A program made the translations under genes and the position numbers. From positions 1-60,701 of the forward strand of contig CAIVVM010000009.1 of NCBI GenBank assembly GCA_903909375.1: a stretch of 60,701 bases of DNA, written 5' to 3'. This DNA is from an uncultured Alphaproteobacteria bacterium. GTDB taxonomy: Bacteria; Pseudomonadota; Alphaproteobacteria; Caulobacterales; Caulobacteraceae. Below, one piece after another: positions 41,263 to 49,981 of this stretch. Position 1 is the first letter of the stretch; every line of letters starts with the position of its first letter. Below the pieces are notes generated by a model. The model was not told where the DNA came from. It did no database searches and worked only from the letters and a program-made list of their open reading frames with translations.

Positions 41263-42786
41263 ATGGACGACCTTCCCGCCTTGAGCCTTTCCCCCCAAGC
41301 CGCTAAGCGCGCGGCCATGACCGATGACGCGCCCCGCCCTGAAGCCCGCAGCCCTCGCGGGTTCAACGACCGTCGCGGACGCGATGTAGCTGCCGAGCGC
41401 GCCATCCTGGCGGCCGTAAGCGGGGTCTATGAACTGTGGGGCTTTGAAGCTCTGGAGACCGGCGCCTTTGAGTATGCCGATGCCCTGGGAAAATTCCTGC
41501 CCGATGCTGATCGGCCCAATGAGGGGGTCTTCGCGCTGCAGGACGACGACGAGCAGTGGATGGCGCTGCGCTACGACCTGACCGCGCCGCTGGCCCGCTT
41601 TGCCGCCCAGACCTGGGAGACCCTGCCCAAGCCGTTCCGCCGCTATGCCTTCGGGCCGGTCTGGCGCAACGAGAAGCCGGGGCCGGGCCGGTTCCGGGAA
41701 TTCTGGCAGTGCGACGCCGACACCGTCGGTTCGGCCCGCCCGGAAGCTGACGCCGAGATCATCGCCATGGCCGTGGCTGGCCTGGAGGCAGCCGGGCTGC
41801 CGACCGGGGCCGCGGTTATCAAGATCAATAATCGCAAGCTGCTGAACGGCTTGATGACGGCAGCGGGCGTCGAGACCGATGGCCAGAAGCTGGCCGTGCT
41901 CCGCGCCGTGGACAAGCTGGACCGGCTTGGTCCCGATGGTGTCCGGCTCCTGCTGGGCGAGGGCCGGAAGGATGAGTCCGGTGATTTCACCAAAGGCGCT
42001 GGCCTGAATGCGGCGGCGGCCGAGCGGGTGCTGGCCTTCACAGCGGCGGGCGTCGGCGGACGGTCCGAAACGCTGGCGAAGCTGGCTGACGTGGTCGGCG
42101 GCTCCGCGGAGGGCGACGAGGGCCTGGCCGAACTTGCTGCCATCGATGCGGCGTTGGGTAGCCTGGGTGTGGGCCCCGATCGCGCCCTGTTTGATCCGTC
42201 GGTTGTGCGGGGACTGGAATACTATACCGGCGCGGTGTTCGAGGCGGAGCTCCTGCTCTCGACGCTGGACGAAAAGGGCCAGCCGATGCGGTTCGGTTCC
42301 ATCGGCGGCGGCGGGCGCTACGATGACCTGGTGGCGCGGTTCACCGGCGAGCGAACGCCGGCCACCGGCTTCTCCTTCGGCGTGTCCCGGCTGGCCTCGG
42401 CCTTGAAGGCGGCGGGCCAGGACCTCGCCGGCGCCCAACGTGGCCCGGTGGTGGTGATCGCCTTCGACCAGAGCCGGATGGCGGACTACTTCGCAGTGGC
42501 CCAGGAGATCCGCGCGGCCGGCATCGCCGCCGAGGTCTATCTCGGAACCTCCGGAATGCGGCCCCAGATGAAGTATGCGGATCGCCGGCTCTCGCCAGCG
42601 GCGATCATCGTCGGCGACGATGAACTGGCCGCCGGGACCGTGACGGTCAAGGATCTCGACCTCGGCCGGGCGCTGGCCTCCGGCGTGACCGACAATGCCG
42701 CCTGGCGGGAACAGCGTCCCGGCCAGCAGACCGTGCCCCGTGCAGAGCTTGTCGCGGTTCTGCGGCGAATCCTGGAGCCTCGTTGA
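41263..42786 (+). CDS. hisS: Histidyl-tRNA synthetase
   Basis: A 507-residue class II tRNA synthetase that charges tRNA-His in the cytosol. Motif 1 is around PRGFNDRRGRD, motif 2 is FRRYAFGPVWRNEKPGPGRF, motif 3 is near GFSFGVSRLASAL, and VRGLEYYTGAVFEAE is the HisA box. The anticodon-binding domain begins near residue 405 (VVVIAFDQSRMADYFAVAQE). The form with an N-terminal extension and these motif variants is alphaproteobacterial. It heads an operon with hisZ and hisG, and a His-rich leader suggests attenuation control of all three genes. Confidence 0.93.
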   Translation: MDDLPALSLSPQAAKRAAMTDDAPRPEARSPRGFNDRRGRDVAAERAILAAVSGVYELWGFEALETGAFEYADALGKFLPDADRPNEGVFALQDDDEQWMALRYDLTAPLARFAAQTWETLPKPFRRYAFGPVWRNEKPGPGRFREFWQCDADTVGSARPEADAEIIAMAVAGLEAAGLPTGAAVIKINNRKLLNGLMTAAGVETDGQKLAVLRAVDKLDRLGPDGVRLLLGEGRKDESGDFTKGAGLNAAAAERVLAFTAAGVGGRSETLAKLADVVGGSAEGDEGLAELAAIDAALGSLGVGPDRALFDPSVVRGLEYYTGAVFEAELLLSTLDEKGQPMRFGSIGGGGRYDDLVARFTGERTPATGFSFGVSRLASALKAAGQDLAGAQRGPVVVIAFDQSRMADYFAVAQEIRAAGIAAEVYLGTSGMRPQMKYADRRLSPAAIIVGDDELAAGTVTVKDLDLGRALASGVTDNAAWREQRPGQQTVPRAELVAVLRRILEPR

Positions 42787-43913
42787 TGCGCGTCGAACCT
42801 TCCGTGCCCGGCGACGTGCTCAGCCGGGTTCTTGCGCCGTTCGAGGCCGCCGGCGGCCAGCGCATTGATGCCCCGTTGCTCCAGCCCCTGAACCTGTTGC
42901 TTGATCTCGCCGGGGAAGCGATGCGCGCCCGCCTGTTCGTGGTTCAGTCCGAAGGCGGCGCAGAATCCTGTCTGCGGCCCGATTTCACGGTGGCCATCGC
43001 GCGCCAACACCTGGACCGGGGACTGGTCGCCGGACGCTATGTCTATCAGGGACCGGCCTATCGCGCCTCGAGCGGCTCGGATCGACCTGAAGAGTTCGTC
43101 CAGACTGGCCTGGAAGTCATTTCGGCGGATGAGCCCACCGCCCATGCGGATGCCGAGATCGCTGGTCTGGCCTGGGCCGCCGCGAGCGCCGGGGGGCGTA
43201 AGGATCTGTCTCTCTGGCTCGGAGACGTGGCCCTGTTCGCGGCTTTCATAGACTCGCTAGAACTTTCGGAGGCCCTCGCGCGTCGTCTGAAGCGGGTTGC
43301 GGGACGCCCGCGCCTGCTGGCGGCGGAGCTTGCGCGGGCAGGCCAGCCGGCGGTCACCACTGGGGGACGTCTGGCCGGTCTCCTGTCAGGACTATCGGAA
43401 CCTGAGGCCGCCGCCCTGCTCGAGGAAGTGTGGGCGCTCGCTGGTGTGGAGCCGGTCGGCGGCCGCGGCCCCGCCGAGATCGCCAGCCGCCTGGTCCGCA
43501 AGTCCGATGCCGCGAGCGCCCTGGCGCTGACCGAGGTCCAGGCCGAAGCCATCCGCGCGTTCATGGCCATTGACGACACGCCGACGGCGGCCTTTGCAAG
43601 GGTCAGGACATTGGCCGGCTCAAGAGCCCCGGCGCTGGACGCCGCACTGGCGCTCTGGGGCGAACGACTGGCTTTGCTCGAGAACGTCACGCCGCCCGGG
43701 TGCATGCGCTTCACTCCGGCCCTTGGTCATGCGTTCGACTACTATGACGGCATCACCATTGAGGTCCGAAGCGCGGCCCTTGGCCCCGACCTGCCGGTCG
43801 CGGTCGGCGGCCGCTACGACAGTCTGTTGGCAAGGTTGGGCGGGCGAGGCGACCTTCACGCCGTGGGGTGCATGGTCCGGCCCTGGCGCGCCTGGGCAGG
43901 AGGCGAGGCATGA
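42786..43913 (+). CDS. hisZ: ATP phosphoribosyltransferase regulatory subunit
   Basis: A 375-residue protein related to the catalytic core of histidyl-tRNA synthetase but not a synthetase. It has LRPDFTVAIARQHLDRG, the motif-2-like YVYQGPAYRASSGSDRPEEF and the late FDYYDGITIEVRSAALGPDL, and no anticodon domain. HisZ joins HisG to form the hetero-octameric enzyme that starts histidine synthesis. Its ATG overlaps the hisS stop (TGATG) and its own stop overlaps hisG (ATGA), so the three are translated together. Confidence 0.92.
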   Translation: MRVEPSVPGDVLSRVLAPFEAAGGQRIDAPLLQPLNLLLDLAGEAMRARLFVVQSEGGAESCLRPDFTVAIARQHLDRGLVAGRYVYQGPAYRASSGSDRPEEFVQTGLEVISADEPTAHADAEIAGLAWAAASAGGRKDLSLWLGDVALFAAFIDSLELSEALARRLKRVAGRPRLLAAELARAGQPAVTTGGRLAGLLSGLSEPEAAALLEEVWALAGVEPVGGRGPAEIASRLVRKSDAASALALTEVQAEAIRAFMAIDDTPTAAFARVRTLAGSRAPALDAALALWGERLALLENVTPPGCMRFTPALGHAFDYYDGITIEVRSAALGPDLPVAVGGRYDSLLARLGGRGDLHAVGCMVRPWRAWAGGEA

Positions 43914-44866
43914 GTGGTCTGGTGCTGGCGATCCCCTCCAAGGGGCGCCTGAAGGAACAGGTGGAAGCCTGGCTGGCGGATAGCGGCCTGAAGCTGGACG
44001 TGTCAGGCGGCGCTCGCGGCTATCTGGCCAGCCTCAGGGGTGTTGCGGACGTCCAGGTGCGCCTGTTGTCGGCCGCCGATATCGCAGAGGCGCTGGACGC
44101 CGGCGACGTCCATCTCGGGATCACCGGCGAGGACCTGCTGCGTGAACGGGGGGATGACATCGACGCCCGTGTGCTCTTGCTGAGGGCGCTGGGGATCGGT
44201 CGGGCAGACCTGGTGGTCGCGGCGCCAAAGAGCTGGCTGGACGTCGATACCATGGGTGATCTGGACGAGGTTGCGCACGACTATCTGGCGCGCAACGGCC
44301 GCCGCATGCGGGTAGCGACCAAGTACCTCATCCAGACGCGGGCGTTCTTCGCGCGGCACGGAATCGCAGACTACCGGATCACCGAGTCCAACGGCGCCAC
44401 GGAGGGCGCTCCGGCTGCAGGCTCGGCGGAACTTGTCGTGGATATCACCACGACAGGCGCAACTCTGGTCGCCAACGGCCTGAAGGTTCTGGCGGATGGC
44501 GTGATCCTCAGGAGCCAGGCCCAGCTGGTCGCCTCGCTCAGGGCAACATGGGATGACAAAGCTCTTTCGGCCTGCGAGCGGCTGCTCCGCATCGTCGAGG
44601 CCCGGGCCACGGCCCTGCGCAGCGCCACCCTCACCTGGCCCGCGCGCGGTGACGAGGCCGAACGTGAGGTCATGGAGACGCTGGTCGCCGCCGGCGCAAC
44701 GCATCGACCGAACGGGCTGCTTGTCGAGGTCTCCCGGATTCCGGATTCGTCGCTGGCGCTGACAGCGGCCGGGCTCGGGCCCGTGACAGCCTCCAAGCCA
44801 GACTTCGTTTTCGAGGTTGCATGCTCGCCATATGACGATCTGAGGTCACGTCTTTTTGACTCATGA
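43910..44866 (+). CDS. hisG: ATP phosphoribosyltransferase catalytic subunit
   Basis: A 318-residue HisG that condenses ATP and PRPP, the first step of histidine synthesis. Core motifs are LVLAIPSKGRLKEQVEAWLA, VHLGITGEDLL, ATKYLIQTRAFFARHG and ELVVDITTTGATLVANGLKV. Short HisG proteins that work with HisZ usually end near 210-230 residues. This one carries about 90 more (ATLTWPARGDEAEREVMETL and on) that do not clearly match the regulatory domain of long HisG. It is coupled to hisZ. Its stop codon lies inside a 22 bp palindrome. Confidence 0.9.
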   Translation: MSGLVLAIPSKGRLKEQVEAWLADSGLKLDVSGGARGYLASLRGVADVQVRLLSAADIAEALDAGDVHLGITGEDLLRERGDDIDARVLLLRALGIGRADLVVAAPKSWLDVDTMGDLDEVAHDYLARNGRRMRVATKYLIQTRAFFARHGIADYRITESNGATEGAPAAGSAELVVDITTTGATLVANGLKVLADGVILRSQAQLVASLRATWDDKALSACERLLRIVEARATALRSATLTWPARGDEAEREVMETLVAAGATHRPNGLLVEVSRIPDSSLALTAAGLGPVTASKPDFVFEVACSPYDDLRSRLFDS

Positions 44867-44874
44867 GTCAAAAA
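44853..44874. repeat. 22 bp perfect palindrome across the hisG stop codon
   Basis: TTTTTGACTCATGAGTCAAA continues with AA to give a perfect 22 bp palindrome. Bases 44864-44866 of it are the hisG TGA. It contains two CcrM-type GANTC sites, GACTC and GAGTC, two bases apart. It could form a small hairpin, but no clear function is seen. Confidence 0.55.
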
Positions 44875-44943
44875 AACAGCGTAAAATTCACCACAGATCG
44901 CGAAATTATGATCGATCCTTGCCCGGGCAGGCTCTTAGCGGCG

Positions 44944-45104
44944 TTGACTCGGGCAGAAAATTGCCGTTTCGTAATGCTGCGAGAGACATGAGGACGCAAG
45001 TTCCGAAGTTTCCGGCGTTTCGGGGAGGGAACGCCCGCTCGTAAAAGAGCGACTGCTCAAGGCGGCCCGCAGCGTTTATCCCCCGCTGCGGGCCGATTCT
45101 TTTT
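44944..45104 (+). ncRNA. Candidate small RNA between hisG and the copper operon
   Basis: TTGACT at 44944-44949 could be a -35 element, but the -10 is poor. From about 44976 three stems follow: GGCGTT with AACGCC around a GGGGAGGG loop, CGCTC-gtaaaa-GAGCG, and the strong terminator at 45064-45104. Three ordered hairpins ending in an intrinsic terminator suit a transcript of about 130 nt. It may instead be the 3' end of the hisG message. Confidence 0.4.
45064..45104 (+). terminator. Strong intrinsic terminator after the histidine operon
   Basis: GGCCCGCAGCG (45064-45074) pairs with CGCTGCGGGCC (45084-45094), an 11 bp perfect stem, followed by GATTC and TTTTT (45100-45104). It fits forward-strand termination. 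Confidence 0.8.
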
Positions 45105-45177
45105 CAGACCCCATCCGCCTCGCAATCAAAAGTTTCTGACGTTGCCGTCAAAACTTTTCCCGATTCACCACACTGGC

Positions 45178-45621
45178 TCAGTGGCCAGCATGCGGGTTGG
45201 TCGGCGCGGAAACGCCCACGAGAAATGTGGTCTGGATCCGGGCGCCGCTGGCAAAGACCAGGGTCGCCGGAAGGCGATCTCCCACCTTCTGGGCCCGGGT
45301 AAGCCCCAGGAACATCAGGTGATACCCTCCCGGCGCGAACGCCACACGGCCGCGCGGCGCAACAGGCACGGATGACACCATCCGCATGCTGGCCACGCCC
45401 CCGCTGATGCTGGACTGGTGGATCTGCACTTGCCGGGCAGCCGGTGAATCGACCTTCACCAGGGCGTCCGCCTTCGCGCCGGTGTTGACCAGGGTCATGA
45501 ACCCCACACCTGTCGCGCCCTGGGCCGCGGGGCGACTCCAGGCCGCCTCGACATCCGGCGCCGCATGGGCCGCAGACGCCACGGAAAGCGCCGCCGCCAT
45601 CGCCGGAAGAAAAGCCTTCAT
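45178..45621 (-). CDS. Periplasmic PCu(A)C-type copper chaperone
   Basis: A 147-residue secreted protein with a signal peptide (residues 1-20, cleavage after AHA). The copper site H(M)X10MX21HXM is exact: H68, M79, H101 and M103, in VQIHQSS, ASMRM and GGYHLMFLG. The extra tail ends HAGH. Family members hold Cu(I) in the periplasm and deliver it to cytochrome oxidase or store it. Its start overlaps the stop of the DJ-1-like gene by ATGA, placing it last in a five-gene operon with a TonB receptor, PepSY protein and DUF2946 protein. Confidence 0.9.
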   Translation of the reverse strand: MKAFLPAMAAALSVASAAHAAPDVEAAWSRPAAQGATGVGFMTLVNTGAKADALVKVDSPAARQVQIHQSSISGGVASMRMVSSVPVAPRGRVAFAPGGYHLMFLGLTRAQKVGDRLPATLVFASGARIQTTFLVGVSAPTNPHAGH

Positions 45622-46478
45622 GTCTTCACCTTTCGCGCCACGGCGCGTGCTCGTGCCTCGACCGGGCCCATCATGCCGGCCATAGCCTTTGCGATCGCCG
45701 GGTCGGTCGTCGCGGGCGTACCGCCCTTGAACGGCGGCTCCGGCGAGTACTCGGCCTGCAGCATCAGGGCCTGGGCATAGGGGCGTCCCCTCAGTTTCTC
45801 GACCATCGCCAGACCGAAGTCGAGGCCTGCAGACACGCCGGCGCCGGTGATGACGTTGCCGTCCGTGACCACCCGGGCGTCCACCGGTGTCGCGCCAAAC
45901 TCGGGCAGGACACTGCGACCGGCCCAGTGCGAGGTGGCCTTGCGACCTTTCAACAGTCCGGCCATGCCCAGCAGCAGAGAGCCTGTGCAGACGCTGGTGA
46001 CGTAGGTGGCCCGGCTCCCCCGGTCGCGCAGGTAGTCGATGGTCGCCGGATCATCCATGGCGGCGACCGTTCCCGCACCGCCGCCCGGCGCAAACAGGAT
46101 GGTGGGGGTCTCGAAGGCGTCGTTCAGACGGGCGGTCGGCGCGATCGCCAGCCCCAGGTCGCTCTTCACCGGCTCCAGGGTCGGCTGGTTGGTGACCAGT
46201 TCCACCTTCGCGCCCATCATGCTGGCAAAGAAGTAGTGCGGACCGACAAGGTCCATGGCGGTGAAGCCTGGATAGAGCAGCATGCTGACGGTCTCACCGG
46301 CATGCATCCGCATGCCCGGCACGGCCATCAGGGCGCCGTGCGCCTCGGCGGCGCGCATCATCGCCTCCTCGACGGTCGGCGGCGCCACAGCCGCCATGGC
46401 GCGCTCAAGCGACAGGAAGGGCGCCAGCGCCGATAGTCCGGCCAGGCCCTGCATCAGGCTTCTACGATCATAGGTCAT
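45618..46478 (-). CDS. Exported DJ-1/PfpI family protein
   Basis: A 286-residue protein with a Tat signal (YDRRSLMQGLAG, then ALAPFLSLERAMAAVA). The DJ-1/PfpI domain has SMLLYPGFTAMDLVGPHYFF (D76) and the nucleophile elbow TSVCTGSLLL (C164), as in isonitrile hydratase and ThiJ-like proteins. That subfamily binds or hydrates small molecules; function here unknown. It lies within a copper-type operon, between PepSY and PCu(A)C genes, which makes a periplasmic metal or stress role plausible. The ATG at 46478 has the RR motif at the right distance. Confidence 0.82.
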   Translation of the reverse strand: MTYDRRSLMQGLAGLSALAPFLSLERAMAAVAPPTVEEAMMRAAEAHGALMAVPGMRMHAGETVSMLLYPGFTAMDLVGPHYFFASMMGAKVELVTNQPTLEPVKSDLGLAIAPTARLNDAFETPTILFAPGGGAGTVAAMDDPATIDYLRDRGSRATYVTSVCTGSLLLGMAGLLKGRKATSHWAGRSVLPEFGATPVDARVVTDGNVITGAGVSAGLDFGLAMVEKLRGRPYAQALMLQAEYSPEPPFKGGTPATTDPAIAKAMAGMMGPVEARARAVARKVKT

Positions 46479-46496
46479 GGGTGAACTCCTTGGGAT

Positions 46497-47858
46497 TCAG
46501 GTTGCGGCCGGGCGCATGGCCCGGGTGAAGCGTTGGAAAACAAGATCGAAAAGCAGCACGGCGACCAGAGATGCGCCGACCAGCGGAAAGATCAGGCCCA
46601 GCGGGACAACGACGATGGCCAGGCCCAGGTAGGCGCGGCGGTTCGCAGGACGCGAAGGGGCGCCCAGATGTCCTTCTGGCCGTCGTTTCCACCACATCGT
46701 GATCGCCGAGACTCCGAGGAGCCAGATCGAAACACAGCCCATCAGCATAAGGTATCGATTGACCCAGCCGTACTGCTGGCCCTGGTGAACAGCGATCCCC
46801 CACTCGATGGCCTTGGCTGCAGGGCCATACTCGCGCCAGCCGAGGTCTCCGATCACCTTGCCGGTCGCGCCGTCGATGTAGAGCGTTCGGCTGCCCTCTA
46901 CCTGGCTGGGCGCATACGACGCGGTCCAGGCCTTGCCTGCTGATTGGGGAATTGACACCACATAGGGTCTACCCAGACCAGCAGCCTCAACACTGGCAAC
47001 CACGGAGTCGACGGAGGTCACGCCTGCCATCTGGCCTGTGTGCATCCTGGTGTGTTGCAGCGCCCAGGGCATGGCGTCAGACCTCGCCGCGACCGGGCTG
47101 TGAGTGGTGTGCGGACCTCCACCCTCGCCATCCGGCGCGGCTGGCCGACCCAGCCCGGCCTCGGTCGTGATGGCGCGCACCTGTTTTCCCCAGACCGCTG
47201 ACCAGGGCATGCCGGTCGCCGCCAGGAAGACAATCACCGCCGACGCGAAGAGGCCGGTCACGGCATGCAGGTCGCGCCAGAACAGTCGACTCCGAGGGGC
47301 GCCGCGCACAGTCACCATGCCGCCTGCCTGACCGCGCGGCCACCACAGGAACATCCCCGTGAAGACCATGACAATCGCCCAGCCTGCGACCACCTCAACC
47401 AGCAGATTGGCTTGCGGCCCGGCGATTTCCAGGCTGTGCAGCCGCTTGACGGTGCTCATCACGCCGCCATCCGGGGTCGCCCCAAGGAAGCGCGCGTCAT
47501 GGGGATCCACATAGGCCGTCTGCTTCAGGCTTCCGGCATCCACCACCAGGCGGACCGAGCGCCCCGGTTCGGATGGCGTCGTGAACTGGATGACCTTGCC
47601 GCCCAGCCCGCGCTCCGCGGCCGATACCCATTGGGAGGGTGATGTCGCTGCCGGTCGGATGTCGACCACCTGAAGCGATCTGTAGACGACCCCTTCGATC
47701 TCGCCCTTGAACAGATAGAGCGCTCCGGTCAGGGCCATCAGCATCAGCATCGGCAGGATCAATAGCCCCGCATAGAAGTGCCAGCGCCAGAAGGCGCGAT
47801 AGACCTGGCCGGCGACGTCGGCATCGGCAGGAAGATGTGTCTCTTGGGTGGTCACCAT
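46497..47858 (-). CDS. PepSY-associated TM-helix protein
   Basis: A 453-residue inner-membrane protein with four hydrophobic helices: LLILPMLMLMALTGALYLFK near the start, VEVVAGWAIVMVFTGMFLWW, LFASAVIVFLAATGMPWSAV, and WLLGVSAITMW at the end. Two PepSY-like periplasmic segments lie between them, with conserved histidines (FWRWHFYAG, VKRLHSLEI, WRDLHAVTG, IAVHQGQQYG). Relatives of this type occur with TonB receptors and may act as ferric or copper reductases; not shown here. The ATG at 47858 is chosen, but a GTG at 47855 has better ribosome-binding spacing. Confidence 0.85.
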   Translation of the reverse strand: MVTTQETHLPADADVAGQVYRAFWRWHFYAGLLILPMLMLMALTGALYLFKGEIEGVVYRSLQVVDIRPAATSPSQWVSAAERGLGGKVIQFTTPSEPGRSVRLVVDAGSLKQTAYVDPHDARFLGATPDGGVMSTVKRLHSLEIAGPQANLLVEVVAGWAIVMVFTGMFLWWPRGQAGGMVTVRGAPRSRLFWRDLHAVTGLFASAVIVFLAATGMPWSAVWGKQVRAITTEAGLGRPAAPDGEGGGPHTTHSPVAARSDAMPWALQHTRMHTGQMAGVTSVDSVVASVEAAGLGRPYVVSIPQSAGKAWTASYAPSQVEGSRTLYIDGATGKVIGDLGWREYGPAAKAIEWGIAVHQGQQYGWVNRYLMLMGCVSIWLLGVSAITMWWKRRPEGHLGAPSRPANRRAYLGLAIVVVPLGLIFPLVGASLVAVLLFDLVFQRFTRAMRPAAT

Positions 47859-47869
47859 GGCCTCCCTGC

Positions 47870-49921
47870 TCAAAACGCTACGGAAAGACCGGCAAAGGCC
47901 GACCGCCCATCGCCGGGCCAGTAGGCGGCGCTGGCGGCCGTCGCCCGGATCTGGGCCTGGATGTTGGAGATGTAGTCCTTGCCCGCCAGGTTCCGGATGT
48001 CGATAAACAGAGAGATCCGGTCATTGACCGCGTAGCCGGCGTTCAGATTGAGGACAGCATAGGCCGGCGCCTGGGTGAGGTTGCTGTAGTCCACCTGGAT
48101 GTTGGAGGCTGACCATTCCAGCGAAGGCGCCACAAACCAGCCCGCCGGATGGTCGTAGCGCAGCTCGGCCCGGTAGAAGTGCCTGGGCACGATCGGCAGA
48201 CGGTTGTCGCCATACTGGGCGTCGCCATCGAACCTGAAATCCGAGAGCGTGTAGGTCTGCCGCAGGCGCAGTCCCTTTCCAATCGTCCAGTCCAGCGCCG
48301 CCTCGATACCCTGGTGCACGGTCTTGTCGGCGTTGAAGGTCGAAGCCGGAATGTTCGGCCCCACGGTGAACTGCAGAAGCTCCTTGCTCAGCCAGGCCCG
48401 GTAGACTGTGACATCGAGCAGAAGGGGCCCGCGCCGACCCCGGAAGCCGGCTTCGGCGGTCCAGGCTTCCTGCGCCTGCACGGGCGCGAAACCGGCATTG
48501 GTGGGCGATAGAGAGCCCAGGTTTGGGGGCTCCACGGACCGGGTCACATTGGCGAAAGCCTGTGCGCCGTCTTCCGCTTCCCAGAGCAGGCCCAGACGCG
48601 GCGCGACCCAGTCGTAGTCTTTCCCGGCCTTCAGGTTGAAGGTCGCCGCGACCCCGGGAATGGCGAAACTCTGGTAATCGCGTTTCGCCTGGCCCCAGGA
48701 GCCACCGGCCACAAGCGCGAGATGCGGCGTCACAAACAGCCGGCCCTCGGCGAAGACGTCGGTCGCATCGGCGTTCTGCAGGGTGCGCGAGGTCGGTGCG
48801 CCGCGCGCGCCCTTCACATTGACATAGAAGTTGGAGTCCAGGTCGCCCGTGCGGGCCCAGAGCCCGGCATAGGCATCCGCGCGCAGACCACCGATCTCGC
48901 CTTCCCAGTCCAGCCTTGCGAAGGCGGCGTAGTTGCGGCTCTGCTGGTCGATCACCTGGAAGATCGGATGGTCCAGGTCCTTCCAGACTGCATAGCCGCC
49001 GGCCTCCAGGACGGTGTTGTCGTTCAGCCGCCAGGTGGTGCGCAGCGAGGTCCTGACACCCCGCTGATTGCGGCCATTGTCATTGGCGTAGTTTCCCGGC
49101 GCCGGCTGACGTGGATTGGCGTTGAATTGCGCCAGGGTCAGCGATCCTGGAATCTCCTGGTTGATGTTCCAGCCGTTGACGATGAGCCGGACCTCCCGGT
49201 CATCCCCGAAGCTCCGGCCCACGTTCAGGGCGCCGAACTGCAGGTTCTGCTGGCTCTGGGGGCGGTAACCCTGGCCGGTCTGGTTGGTGGCGGCGGCGAA
49301 GACGTCCCAGTCGCCGGACTGGCGGGCCAAAGCGACATGTTCGCGCAGAAGGCCATAGCTGCCGCCATCCACGCGCACCCGGTTCTCGAAACCCGCGTTC
49401 CTGCCCGTGGGGGTGACGACGTTGATGGCGCCCCCCAACAGGGCGCCGCCGAAGCGCAGCGCGTTGCCGCCACGATAGACCTCGGTGAAGCGGGCGATCA
49501 GCGGGTCGATGGACTGGCTGTCGCCAAAACCGTCGGCCTCGTTGAGGGGCAGGCCGTCCTGGGCGATCAGCAGGCCCCGATTGTGGTTGGCGTTGCCGAT
49601 GCCCGATCCGCGGATCGAGATGCGGATATCGCCGCCCCACTTGCGCTGGGCGTAGACCCCGGGCGCGTCGCGCAGCATGTCGTCGAGTGCGATGGCGAAG
49701 CGCTTTTCGTAGGACTCCGCCGAGATCACCGAAACGGCGCCGGGGGTTTCGGAAAGTCGTTTGCGCGCGTCGCCAACAACCGGGGGGTCTTCGGGATTGC
49801 GGGCGCCGGTGACGATCACCGTATCGACGGTTGTCGGTGTTTCGGCGGCAGACAGGGTCGTCGGCGCAAGCGCGGGTAGAGCTGCGGCTGCGAGCAGCAG
49901 CGCGCGAAGAGGCGTATTCAT
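47870..49921 (-). CDS. TonB-dependent outer membrane receptor
   Basis: A 683-residue outer-membrane transporter. A signal peptide (MNTPLRALLLAAAALPALAP and on) precedes a plug domain: TVIVTGARNPEDP is the TonB-box region, with RLSETPGAVSVISAESYEKR and NRGLLIAQDGLPLNEADGFG. About 22 barrel strands follow, ending GLSVAF with the usual C-terminal aromatic. Receptors in this setting take up siderophores or copper; the neighbouring PCu(A)C and DUF2946 genes favour copper. The ATG at 49921 is used. It is 11 bp from the PepSY gene and 60 bp after the DUF2946 gene. Confidence 0.92.
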   Translation of the reverse strand: MNTPLRALLLAAAALPALAPTTLSAAETPTTVDTVIVTGARNPEDPPVVGDARKRLSETPGAVSVISAESYEKRFAIALDDMLRDAPGVYAQRKWGGDIRISIRGSGIGNANHNRGLLIAQDGLPLNEADGFGDSQSIDPLIARFTEVYRGGNALRFGGALLGGAINVVTPTGRNAGFENRVRVDGGSYGLLREHVALARQSGDWDVFAAATNQTGQGYRPQSQQNLQFGALNVGRSFGDDREVRLIVNGWNINQEIPGSLTLAQFNANPRQPAPGNYANDNGRNQRGVRTSLRTTWRLNDNTVLEAGGYAVWKDLDHPIFQVIDQQSRNYAAFARLDWEGEIGGLRADAYAGLWARTGDLDSNFYVNVKGARGAPTSRTLQNADATDVFAEGRLFVTPHLALVAGGSWGQAKRDYQSFAIPGVAATFNLKAGKDYDWVAPRLGLLWEAEDGAQAFANVTRSVEPPNLGSLSPTNAGFAPVQAQEAWTAEAGFRGRRGPLLLDVTVYRAWLSKELLQFTVGPNIPASTFNADKTVHQGIEAALDWTIGKGLRLRQTYTLSDFRFDGDAQYGDNRLPIVPRHFYRAELRYDHPAGWFVAPSLEWSASNIQVDYSNLTQAPAYAVLNLNAGYAVNDRISLFIDIRNLAGKDYISNIQAQIRATAASAAYWPGDGRSAFAGLSVAF

Positions 49922-49981
49922 GAAAGGGTCTCTCAACACACGGAAGGACAGGCGCGCAGGAGTGCGCGCCGGCGATGTCGA

